12,064 bases of DNA from CAZERT01 sp964630015. Lineage in GTDB: Bacteria; Patescibacteriota; Microgenomatia; UBA10105; UBA927. Below, piece after piece: positions 1 through 6,993 of the stretch. Every line of letters starts with the position of its first letter. Position 1 is the stretch's first letter. Made by a program: the position numbers and the translations under genes. The DNA is taken from the NCBI GenBank assembly GCA_964630015.1, contig CAZVTJ010000022.1, positions 1 to 12,064 on the forward strand, given 5' to 3'. The notes below the pieces were generated by a model. That model made no database searches. It was not told the origin of the DNA and worked only from the letters and a program-made list of their open reading frames with translations.

Positions 1-1
1 A

Positions 2-1114
2 ATTTTATCAGTGGCTCTTTGGGCATACCACAGTGAAAGGGTTTTTGTTCCAATTTTAATTTTCGGGTTGGTTTATTTTTTCCGAAAGGAGATTCGTTTT
101 GATATAAACAAAAAACCCGTTTTTGTTTCAATAACCATATTCATAATTGGGCTTCTGTTGCTTGTTTATTCATTTGCCGGTGGTGGATTGTCCCGACTTC
201 AGGGGACAAGCATCCTATCTAATCAGGTGGATTTGTTAAAAAAATCAGTTTCGCGAATATCGTATGATGTATCCAGAAATGATTACATCGGGAGTCTGTT
301 TGATAATAGAAGAATCGTTTTGGTAAAAACTTTAGCTGATGGCTATATTTCACATTTTTCATTGAAGTGGCTTTTCCTGACGGGAGACAATGCACGGCAC
401 CATGCTCCGGATATGGGTTTGTTGTACTTCGTTGAGTTACCGTTTTTCCTTATAGGTTTGGTATCGATAGGGAAAAAGAAGGATATTGCCAGCAGGGTTT
501 TAATGTTTTGGTTGTTGATATCTCCGATTGCCGCTGCTCCAACTACAGGGGTTCCTCATGCAATCCGTTCGATGGTTTTTTTACCGGTAGTTCATATCTT
601 GACTGCAATAGGATTATTACAATTTGTTTCCTATGTCCAGAAAATAAGCATTAAGCAGCCAGGTACATATAAAACAATACTATTATCAGTATTTATTTTG
701 TTCAGTTGTAATATTTTTTATTACTTTTCCATGTACTATGACCGGATGGATAAGGATTATTCTTCTTACTGGCAGTACGGATATAAAGAAGCAGTCGAAT
801 ATAGCCAAACTCATTACCAGCAATATAATAAAATTATAATTTCCACAAACCTTGAGCAGCCATATATTTTCTTTCTGTTTTACACTAAATATAATCCCCT
901 GAAATACCAAAAAAATCTAAGTACGGATTTGAGAGTATCTGATAAAAATACAATAGGATTTGATAAATATGAATTCCGAAAAATTGATTGGAGAAATGAA
1001 ATTAAAGATGGTACTGTTTTGTATATTGGAATTCCGGGCGAGATACCGTTTAGACCCGGATCAATAAAGTATTTGGATGGAAAACCATCGATTGCGATTG
1101 CGGATAGAGAATAA
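2..1114 (+). CDS. GT-C glycosyltransferase (PMT/ArnT-like), C-terminal part, cut by window edge
   Basis: The reading frame is open to the left edge. The in-frame GTG at 11 is not a convincing start, because the residues before it (ILSV) continue smoothly into a hydrophobic segment (ALWAYHSERVFVPILIFGLVYF), so this is probably the C-terminal ~370 residues of a longer protein. Several hydrophobic helices are visible. Landmarks typical of bacterial PMT/ArnT-type GT-C enzymes are a loop with TGDNARHHAPDMGLLYFVEL, a helix ending in PTTGVPHAIRSMVFLP, and a soluble C-terminal domain starting near YSSYWQYGYKEAVEY and ending in a basic tail. Members of this family move a sugar from a polyprenyl-phosphate donor to an acceptor on the outer face of the membrane. 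The donor and acceptor cannot be read from the sequence. The N-terminal catalytic loop with the conserved acidic residue lies outside the window. The stop is 2 bases from the next ATG. The gene is visibly more AT-rich than those after 3.9 kb. Confidence 0.8.
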   Translation: MLSVALWAYHSERVFVPILIFGLVYFFRKEIRFDINKKPVFVSITIFIIGLLLLVYSFAGGGLSRLQGTSILSNQVDLLKKSVSRISYDVSRNDYIGSLFDNRRIVLVKTLADGYISHFSLKWLFLTGDNARHHAPDMGLLYFVELPFFLIGLVSIGKKKDIASRVLMFWLLISPIAAAPTTGVPHAIRSMVFLPVVHILTAIGLLQFVSYVQKISIKQPGTYKTILLSVFILFSCNIFYYFSMYYDRMDKDYSSYWQYGYKEAVEYSQTHYQQYNKIIISTNLEQPYIFFLFYTKYNPLKYQKNLSTDLRVSDKNTIGFDKYEFRKIDWRNEIKDGTVLYIGIPGEIPFRPGSIKYLDGKPSIAIADRE

Positions 1115-1119
1115 ATATG
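1108..1119 (+). other. Stop-start junction 12-mer AGAATAAATATG, first copy
   Basis: The junction between the first two genes is the 12-mer AGAATAAATATG. It reads as a Glu codon, the TAA stop, two bases, and the next ATG. The same 12-mer occurs twice more, in tandem, at 6960-6971 and 6977-6988. It may be a favoured termination-reinitiation context in this genome, or a coincidence of AT-rich gene ends. No canonical Shine-Dalgarno sequence accompanies it. Confidence 0.35.
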
Positions 1120-2427
1120 GAACGCATCATAAAACTATTAGTGAAAAACCGATACAGGATAATCCTGGTAGTTTGTTTTATTTTCTTTGCTTACCTTCGT
1201 TTTTTCGATGCGGGATTTAGAGAAATATTCGGATATGATCAGACAACAAATTCCTGGGTTATGAGAGATATGATTGTTAACGGAAAACGGCCGCTCATCG
1301 GAATGGTTGCAAAAGGTAATACGGGATTCTACATAGGTCCTGCATATTATTATTTACTTGTTCCTTTTTATTGGGCTCATGGATTGGATCCTATTGCAGG
1401 AATGACATTTGTAGGAGTTGTGTCAGTATTTACTTTTTGGGTTATTTTTTATTGTTTATTTAACACGCTAGGTAGAATACCCGCCCTATTTGCGGTAATT
1501 TTATATACATTTTCCGCTAATTGCATTGCCTACGACAGGATTCCGTGGCCGGTTGTATTTATACCAATGATTTCGGTAGCAATATTTTACTTTTTATACC
1601 GTTCAATAAATGACTCAAAAAAATATCTTATCCCACTTGCAATGGTAATTGGATTTTCATTTCATATTCATTTTACCGCCGTGTATTTTGTGGTAATTAC
1701 CATATTATGTTTGCCTTGGATTATTAAACAAAAAGGTAGCATAGTATATATTTTTTTTGCTTTTTTTATATTTTGTTTATGGCTCCTTCCTAATATCATT
1801 TCGGAATTCGGTGGTGGGTTTCTATCAACCAATAGGATGACAGGGTATCTTGGCACGTCTTTTCATGGAATTCATGCGGTACGTATGATTCAGTTACTTC
1901 ATGATGCGCTGATTGAATATGCGGTCGTATTTTTTGATGGTTTTAGGAATAGTTTTCCAATTGTTTCCGGAATGTCGCATTATCTTGATGTACTGTTTAC
2001 GATACTATTTGGTAGTTTGTTTATAACCGACGTAAATATAGAAAAAAAACAAAGAGTAATACTATTAGTATTGATCGGATTATGGATTACTGTTCCATGG
2101 GTTATAATGGCAACGTATAGCGGTGAAATCAGCAATTATTATTTTTCTTCAACGAGGCCAATTATTATTGGAATTTTAGGTTATTTATTATACCGATTAT
2201 ACGGTACGGATAGTATATCGAAAATATTTGTAGTGCTGTTTATATTGGTGTTTTGCTATATCCAGGTTATGTTCTTTTTAAGAACTTCCATATCGGGAGT
2301 TCCACAATTTAGGGAACAGGTAATTAAAACCATCCAAGCGGGGCAAAAAATTCAATTTACCGAAGGTGATCCAAAGTCGTATTTATTCGAGTATTATTCG
2401 ACTACCGGACTATCAAAAACAAAATAA
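1117..2427 (+). CDS. GT-C glycosyltransferase (PMT/ArnT-like), short form
   Basis: A 436-residue polytopic membrane protein. After a first transmembrane helix (about residues 12-29) comes the first extracytoplasmic loop with GYDQ (Asp41) and RD (50-51). An acidic residue in this position is the usual catalytic base of GT-C enzymes. The loop continues with PLIGMVAKGNTGFYIGPAYYY, then a series of hydrophobic helices, including GRIPALFAVILYTFS. The same motif order occurs in the next gene (FGHDHGRD, then HGPGYFYL, then GKIPALF), so the two are tandem paralogues. The likely role is transfer of a sugar from a polyprenyl-phosphate donor on the outer face. The C-terminus is short: about 35 residues follow the last helix, against roughly 100 in the paralogue. 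The ATG at 1117 lies 2 bases after the previous stop. There is only a weak purine stretch (AGAG) upstream, so translation is probably coupled to the preceding gene. The gene is AT-rich, with 8-base T and A runs. Confidence 0.85.
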   Translation: MERIIKLLVKNRYRIILVVCFIFFAYLRFFDAGFREIFGYDQTTNSWVMRDMIVNGKRPLIGMVAKGNTGFYIGPAYYYLLVPFYWAHGLDPIAGMTFVGVVSVFTFWVIFYCLFNTLGRIPALFAVILYTFSANCIAYDRIPWPVVFIPMISVAIFYFLYRSINDSKKYLIPLAMVIGFSFHIHFTAVYFVVITILCLPWIIKQKGSIVYIFFAFFIFCLWLLPNIISEFGGGFLSTNRMTGYLGTSFHGIHAVRMIQLLHDALIEYAVVFFDGFRNSFPIVSGMSHYLDVLFTILFGSLFITDVNIEKKQRVILLVLIGLWITVPWVIMATYSGEISNYYFSSTRPIIIGILGYLLYRLYGTDSISKIFVVLFILVFCYIQVMFFLRTSISGVPQFREQVIKTIQAGQKIQFTEGDPKSYLFEYYSTTGLSKTK

Positions 2428-2428
2428 T

Positions 2429-3949
2429 ATGAAGAATTATATTCTAATCGTAATAATATTTTTTTTATTTTTATGGGGAATTATTTTAAGGGCGCCAGAG
2501 GTACTTGGCGGTAATTTTTTATTCGGGCATGATCACGGAAGGGATTATCTAGCGGCGTACAATATCGTTGAAAACCACAAATTAACCCTTATCGGAGCTG
2601 AGGCTGGATCAGGTGTTGCCGGTATTAATGGCGTTTTCCATGGACCGGGATATTTTTACCTCATATCCCTTGCATACATTTTGTTCCAGGGAAACCCGTA
2701 TGGTGCACAGTTTTTTATGTTTCTATTCGGAATTGCAACCATGGTCGTTGGTTTTTTTACGGTAAAGAAAATGTTCGGAAAAATTCCTGCACTATTCACC
2801 CTGTTTTTCATTTCGGTTTCACCCCTTATAGTTTCGCAATCCCGGTTTATCTGGAGTTCACATCCCGTAACTGTATTTATTATTCTTGCGCTTTATTTTG
2901 CGTATATGATTCCGAAAAATCCTTCTCTGTATGCTCCTTTGGCGGTATTTACTGCCGGGTTTACGTACAATTTCCAGTTGGGCGTAGCGGTTCCTTTAAC
3001 GGCTGGGATACTTGTTTCAATTCCGCTTATTTACAGGGTTAAGGATAAAAAAACATACATATTTGTCCTGTTGGCTCTCCTTTTTGCATTTCTGCCGATG
3101 ATTCTGTTCGAACTCCGCCATGGATTCATGGCTACCAATTCCTTAATTCATTATGCATTAGGGGGTGGTGCAGGATCCGGCGGTTCCATATTCGAGTCTT
3201 TGCGACTACAGAAGCACTTCCTCTTCTATTGGTATAACTTTATCAATACGTTTACGTTTGAATTCAGTTATATTCCTTCATATATCCAAAAGGCCGTAGT
3301 ATTGTTTTCGATTCCTTCAGTTATCTATGGATTGGTTTTGGAAAAGAATCAGGCACGGAAGCAATTTATTGCATTATTATTGGGGATATGTGTATTTACA
3401 TGGGGTGGGTATTTGTTACTCAATAACGTCGTATGGGATTACTATTTAACCCACACGAGGATTGCATTCATTTTGTTATTTTCCATATCACTGGGTACCT
3501 TGTTGAAGGGCAAATCTATCATAATGAAGATTTGTGCAATGTTCATTTTTTTTGTTGTCCCCATAGGATTATTGGGCTCCGTACGTCAAATGTATAGTGC
3601 ATACACCCACGATGTAATGGAAAAAGGGGTTGTCGAAAAATACCAGGGCATTAAAAGTATTATCGATTTTGTCTACATTGACGCAAAAGGTAAACCGTTT
3701 TCGGTTTTCGTCTTTATGCCTTCCGTGTATACGCATCCGTTTGATTATTTGTTCAAAACGTATGGAAAAAAGACGTATGGATATATACCGGGGAATACCA
3801 AAGAGGGGTTATCGTATCTGATCATAATTCCCGATACCTCGCAACCATGGAGACATAAGGGGTGGTTGGAGACGGTGGTGCAGGGGGGAAACACAATTTG
3901 GAAAAAAACCATGCTGAATGGTGTTATTGTCGAAAAAAGAATGTACTGA
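2429..3949 (+). CDS. GT-C glycosyltransferase (PMT/ArnT-like), full length
   Basis: A 506-residue membrane glycosyltransferase. The start is taken as ATG 2429, one base after the previous stop, because the protein then begins MKNYILIVIIFFLFLWGII, a clean first helix. The frame extends up to 2366 but that stretch overlaps the preceding gene and looks non-coding. The first outer loop contains FGHDHGRD (Asp35 and Asp39), the place of the catalytic acid in GT-C enzymes. It is followed by IGAEAGSG and VFHGPGYFYL, as in the upstream paralogue. Many helices follow, then a soluble C-terminal domain of about 100 residues (from near MYSAYTHDVMEKG to the end) with alternating beta-like segments. It is probably extracytoplasmic. 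The likely reaction uses a polyprenyl-phosphate sugar on the outer face; sugar and acceptor are unknown. Base composition is intermediate between the AT-rich genes before it and the more GC-rich genes after it. Confidence 0.87.
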   Translation: MKNYILIVIIFFLFLWGIILRAPEVLGGNFLFGHDHGRDYLAAYNIVENHKLTLIGAEAGSGVAGINGVFHGPGYFYLISLAYILFQGNPYGAQFFMFLFGIATMVVGFFTVKKMFGKIPALFTLFFISVSPLIVSQSRFIWSSHPVTVFIILALYFAYMIPKNPSLYAPLAVFTAGFTYNFQLGVAVPLTAGILVSIPLIYRVKDKKTYIFVLLALLFAFLPMILFELRHGFMATNSLIHYALGGGAGSGGSIFESLRLQKHFLFYWYNFINTFTFEFSYIPSYIQKAVVLFSIPSVIYGLVLEKNQARKQFIALLLGICVFTWGGYLLLNNVVWDYYLTHTRIAFILLFSISLGTLLKGKSIIMKICAMFIFFVVPIGLLGSVRQMYSAYTHDVMEKGVVEKYQGIKSIIDFVYIDAKGKPFSVFVFMPSVYTHPFDYLFKTYGKKTYGYIPGNTKEGLSYLIIIPDTSQPWRHKGWLETVVQGGNTIWKKTMLNGVIVEKRMY

Positions 3950-3953
3950 TAAT

Positions 3954-5651
3954 ATGGATATGAAAATCAGGCCTTATCTATCATATCTTGTCATTTTGGT
4001 TTTTATCGGAATTCTTCCCCTGTTTTCGCTGTTTGTTCCCGGTTTGCCCGTTACCCATGACGGGCAGGATCATGTAGCCCGTATAGCAAATTTCTACCAA
4101 TCCATATCCGAAGGCAATATGGTACCGCGATGGGCAGGAAACCTGAATTGGGGATACGGTCACCCTATCCTGATGTTTCTTTATCCGTTATCCTCCTACA
4201 TGGCAACGCTGTTCCATGCTGTCGGGTTTGGATATGTTGATAGCGTGAAGCTGGTTTTTGGCGTTTCCTTTGTGGCGAGTATCGCGGCCATGTATATTTG
4301 GTTATCGAATGTATACGGAAAAAAAGCCGGATTTGTGGGTGCGTTACTCTATGGATTTGCTCCGTATCGGTTCGTGGATCTGTATGTCCGTGGAGCAATC
4401 GGGGAGCATGTTGCGTTTATATTTCCGCCTCTTGTCTGCTTTTTTATGTATAGGCTTTCCCAAAAAAGCGTAATGAATTCAAAAAACCATTTCTACCAGC
4501 TACTAACTACCAACTACCTATCTTTCATGGGATTTTCCTTTTCCCTTGCGGGACTCATTCTTGCCCATAATGCAATATCCCTTATGTTTTTACCGGTGTT
4601 TTTATTGTATGGTACATACCTGTTTTTTACCCAAGAAAAACGGTCTTTGGCATTCATGGTAACGCTTGTATTAGGCACTTTCTTTGGTTTTGGGCTTTCC
4701 GCATTTTTCTGGGCACCGGCATTCCTGGAGGGAAAATATACACTTCGGGATATCGTGACGGCAGGTGGTGTAGAGGGAAGGTTTGTTCCGTCCAGCTGGT
4801 TTTTGTATTCACCATGGAATTATGGGCAGGGTAATGAAATAACAAAATCATTGGGATTTGGTTCAATTATCGGGGTGTTTGCGGGTCTATATTTTGCGGT
4901 TAAAGGACGCCTGCAAAAAACGGATAGGGTTTTTGTGTCCATAAGCCTGTTTTTATTGATTGTTGGGGTTTTCCTGATGACACAACCGTCAAAATTCATA
5001 TGGGATTTGATAAGCCTGTTGCAAAAATTCCAATTTCCCTGGAGATTCCTTTCCCTTACGACGTTTCTTACCGCGATAATCGGTGCTGTGGGCATTTCAC
5101 AAGCGTTGCAAAAGGATAGTTCGAAAAATAAAATTCTGTATTTGCTTTTTTGCCTTGTTATCATAATTCCGACGGTCCAGATGTGGAAGCCAAAAGGGCA
5201 CCTCATCAAGCCCGAATCGTTTTATACGGGAATATACGACTCCACAACGGACACTGGGGAAAGCAGTCCCATCTGGTCGGTACGGTTCATGGAACACAGA
5301 TCGAGTTATCCGATCGAAATTATTAGGGGTGAAGGAACCATAGAAACCGGTTCCCGGACATCAACAAAACATACATATACAGTAACCGCTACAACTCCGG
5401 TCCGGATTTTGGAAAATACGCTGTATTTTCCCGGATGGGAAGTAATTGGAAATGGGAAGTCGGTTCCGGTCCAATTCCAGGATCCGGCATACCGCGGACT
5501 TATGACTTTTGAACTGCCCGTGGGCAGGCACGCGATAGAAGTAATTTTCCGCGATACCAGGATACGACAGATTTCCAATATAATAAGCATGGTGTCGGGA
5601 TTTCTTTTGATTGCCGGTTTTGGAGGGTGGTATGTATGGCACAAAAAATGA
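3954..5651 (+). CDS. PTPS-related / YfhO-like membrane protein, paralogue A
   Basis: A 565-residue polytopic membrane protein. It matches the pattern of the family misleadingly named '6-pyruvoyl-tetrahydropterin synthase-related' (related to YfhO and the GT-C fold); nothing in it looks like the pterin enzyme. After helix 1 the first outer loop has HDGQDHVAR (35-43) and PRW (58-60), then YGHPILMFLYPLSSY. Further landmarks are FVDLYVRGAIGE (140-151), AHN (204-206) and FPWRFLS (361-367). Residues from about 410 form an outer domain with PGWEV (493-497) and NGK (500-502), ending in a last helix (about 541-561). The first acidic loop is consistent with a lipid-phosphate-sugar transferase, but the activity of this family is, as far as I know, unproven. 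ATG 3954 is 4 bases after the previous stop; ATG 3960 (MKIRPY) is an equally possible start. A decayed heptamer repeat encodes residues 181-190. The gene overlaps the next by 4 bases (ATGA). Confidence 0.82.
   Translation: MDMKIRPYLSYLVILVFIGILPLFSLFVPGLPVTHDGQDHVARIANFYQSISEGNMVPRWAGNLNWGYGHPILMFLYPLSSYMATLFHAVGFGYVDSVKLVFGVSFVASIAAMYIWLSNVYGKKAGFVGALLYGFAPYRFVDLYVRGAIGEHVAFIFPPLVCFFMYRLSQKSVMNSKNHFYQLLTTNYLSFMGFSFSLAGLILAHNAISLMFLPVFLLYGTYLFFTQEKRSLAFMVTLVLGTFFGFGLSAFFWAPAFLEGKYTLRDIVTAGGVEGRFVPSSWFLYSPWNYGQGNEITKSLGFGSIIGVFAGLYFAVKGRLQKTDRVFVSISLFLLIVGVFLMTQPSKFIWDLISLLQKFQFPWRFLSLTTFLTAIIGAVGISQALQKDSSKNKILYLLFCLVIIIPTVQMWKPKGHLIKPESFYTGIYDSTTDTGESSPIWSVRFMEHRSSYPIEIIRGEGTIETGSRTSTKHTYTVTATTPVRILENTLYFPGWEVIGNGKSVPVQFQDPAYRGLMTFELPVGRHAIEVIFRDTRIRQISNIISMVSGFLLIAGFGGWYVWHKK
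4493..4520 (+). repeat. In-frame heptanucleotide tandem repeat (CTACCAA-type), four degenerate copies
   Basis: Four consecutive 7-base units lie inside paralogue A: CTACCAG, CTACTAA, CTACCAA, CTACCTA. The consensus is CTACCAA, with zero to two differences per unit. Three perfect units are 21 bases and read in one frame as the heptapeptide LPTTNYQ. The actual translation here is YQLLTTNYLS, a degenerate version, at about residues 181-190 of the protein. It sits in a hydrophilic loop, after the helix ending near FMYRLSQ and before FSFSLAGLILAHN, where the second PTPS-related protein of the window has no counterpart. It therefore looks like an inserted and partly decayed short tandem repeat. I recall similar LPTTNYQ-like repeats from CPR genomes, but could not check this. 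Confidence 0.7.
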
Positions 5652-6412
5652 AATTATCGGTTGCGCTGGCGGTTTACAATGAAGAACAGAATCTTGCTGC
5701 ATGTCTGGAATCGGTAAAGAATATCGCGGATGAAATAATTGTCGTTGACGGTAATTCTTCAGATGGTACCCGGGAAATAGCTCGTCACTTCAACGCGAAA
5801 GTCATCCGGGAGGAAAACCGGAAGATGTTTCATATCAATAAGCAGATAGCCCTTGATGCATGCACAAACGAATGGATTCTCCAGTTGGATGCGGATGAGG
5901 TGGTTCCCGTAAATCTTGCCGAGGAAATTTTGCATATTGTGGGCAGTGCACCCAGCGAACATGGGTATTATATTGCACGGAAAAATTATTTTTGGGGTCA
6001 TTTCATGAAAAAAGGCGGGCAATACCCGGATTTCGTACTGCGTCTTGTCCGGAATGGATATGCCAGGTTCCCGTGTGAAAGCGTGCACGAACAGATTGCA
6101 GCAATCGGAGACGTCGGATACCTTACCAATCCGATGCTTCATTATTCATACAGGAGTAAGAGCGATTATTGGAAAAAGGCGGATGCCTATACGAGCCTTA
6201 CCGCGGATTTGATGAAAAAGGAGAGCCTACATCCGTCATTTTTGATGTGGCTCAAGTATTCTTTCCTCTTACCGGTAAAAACATTTATTTCCATCTTTAT
6301 CCGCCATAAGGGATTTGTTGACGGGATGACGGGATTGGAGTTTTCCTATTACTCGGCACTGCACCATGCTATTGCCTACAAAAAATTTGTTTCAAAAGTT
6401 CGAAGTATATGA
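5648..6412 (+). CDS. GT2 glycosyltransferase, WaaE/KdtX-like
   Basis: A 254-residue soluble or membrane-associated GT-A-fold glycosyltransferase of family 2. ATG 5648 is chosen because it overlaps the previous stop as ATGA and gives the family's usual N-terminus, MKLSVALAVYNEEQNL; the frame is open to 5627 but gains only seven unlikely residues. Motifs in order: nucleotide-sugar binding VVDGNSSDGT (32-41), metal-binding DADE (81-84), then YPDFVLRLVRNG (126-137), VHE (146-148) and LHYSYRS (164-170). This order resembles the WaaE/KdtX branch, whose members add a sugar to the inner core of lipopolysaccharide. A CPR cell may have no such core, so here the acceptor is more likely a polyprenyl-linked glycan or glycolipid on the cytoplasmic face (inference). 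The hydrophobic stretch LLPVKTFISIFI (207-218) could anchor it to the membrane. It overlaps the next gene by ATGA, so the two are probably translationally coupled. Confidence 0.87.
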   Translation: MKLSVALAVYNEEQNLAACLESVKNIADEIIVVDGNSSDGTREIARHFNAKVIREENRKMFHINKQIALDACTNEWILQLDADEVVPVNLAEEILHIVGSAPSEHGYYIARKNYFWGHFMKKGGQYPDFVLRLVRNGYARFPCESVHEQIAAIGDVGYLTNPMLHYSYRSKSDYWKKADAYTSLTADLMKKESLHPSFLMWLKYSFLLPVKTFISIFIRHKGFVDGMTGLEFSYYSALHHAIAYKKFVSKVRSI

Positions 6413-6966
6413 AAACAGAACGAATTTTACGGATTTTTTCCCGTTATATTATGTTTACCTTAATTATGGTAAGCACTTCTTTTCTATGGGCGAGTTCGGT
6501 TTTTGCCGATTATGTACTTCCGTATCCATCGTTTATGCCGGGCAATAAAGTATACAAGATATCCCGTCTTGTCGATACATTGAAACAGTATTGGAATTTC
6601 GGAAATATTGCCCAAATCAAATATCATATGGCACTGTCGGATAAATACCTTGTTGAGGCAAAGACGTTGTTTGAATACAACCAGTACCTTCTTGCTGTGG
6701 ATGCACTGCATCGTTCAAACATTCAGTTTTCCCTGATTCCGGCACACATTGCCGCAGCAAAACAAGAAGGGAAAGATACCTCTATATTTGAGGTTATGGT
6801 TGGAAATGAGGCGGAAAAACATATAGAGGTACTTCACAGCCTACTGGATTCAATGCCACGTAATTTTACCTGGGTACCCGAAAAAAGCGCATCCGTTGAT
6901 TTGGATATCCGCACCGAATTGGAAAATAGCCTGGAAATCCGGCAATCTATTAGTAAAACAGAATAA
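6409..6966 (+). CDS. Small exported helical protein with DUF5667-like region
   Basis: A 185-residue protein with a basic N-terminus, a hydrophobic core (about 13-28) and a plausible signal-peptidase site after SVFA (residue 33), so it is probably exported. It could instead stay anchored by this segment. The mature part begins DYVLPYPSFMPGNKVYKISR, followed by a charged, helix-prone region (about 53-148) including YHMALSDKYLVEAKTLFEYN. The pattern 'LPYP, then MPG, then VYK, then a helical stretch with A-D-K-x-L-x-E-A' is what I associate with DUF5667-like exported proteins of CPR and related bacteria. This assignment rests on memory of the pattern, not on a search. No catalytic motif is visible. 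It starts inside the end of the GT2 gene (ATGA overlap), so it is co-produced with glycosylation enzymes. It may be an accessory factor, a scaffold or a glycosylated substrate; none of these is shown by the sequence. Confidence 0.72.
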   Translation: MKTERILRIFSRYIMFTLIMVSTSFLWASSVFADYVLPYPSFMPGNKVYKISRLVDTLKQYWNFGNIAQIKYHMALSDKYLVEAKTLFEYNQYLLAVDALHRSNIQFSLIPAHIAAAKQEGKDTSIFEVMVGNEAEKHIEVLHSLLDSMPRNFTWVPEKSASVDLDIRTELENSLEIRQSISKTE

Positions 6967-6993
6967 ATATGAAACCAGAATAAATATGAGAAC
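6959..6993 (+). repeat. Tandem duplication of a stop-start junction
   Basis: Two head-to-tail copies of the gene junction: CAGAATAAATATGAAAC at 6959-6975 and CAGAATAAATATGAGAAC at 6976-6993. The first 14 bases are identical, and the copies then differ by one inserted base. Each copy contains a Glu codon, TAA, AT and ATG. The first TAA ends the exported-protein gene and the second ATG (6986) starts the GT-C gene. The most economical explanation is a small slippage duplication of the original junction. Confidence 0.75.
6969..6983 (+). other. Four-codon mini-ORF (MKPE) between two coupled genes
   Basis: ATG AAA CCA GAA TAA lies in the 19-base space between the stop of the exported-protein gene (6964-6966) and the ATG of the next gene (6986). 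It begins 2 bases after the upstream stop and ends 2 bases before the downstream start. It is a product of the junction duplication. If ribosomes reinitiate here they would do so twice in succession, which could lower or tune expression of the following GT-C gene. Whether it is translated is unknown. Confidence 0.4.

Noticed and set aside
2366..2428. Upstream extension of the third GT-C gene
   Set aside because: It would overlap the end of gene 2 by about 60 bases and adds a polar stretch before the first helix; ATG 2429 gives the standard N-terminus.
3954..5651. Pterin biosynthesis enzyme (6-pyruvoyl-tetrahydropterin synthase)
   Set aside because: The family name suggests this, but the protein is a polytopic membrane protein without the zinc-binding histidines or size of the soluble enzyme.
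4820..5702. Several minus-strand open frames of 110-130 codons
   Set aside because: They lie opposite the PTPS-related gene and the start of the GT2 gene, overlap one another in different frames, and show no domain or plausible start context.
6896..6985. Upstream extension of the GT87/MptB-like gene
   Set aside because: The extra 30 residues are the out-of-frame reading of the preceding gene's end and of the duplicated junction.
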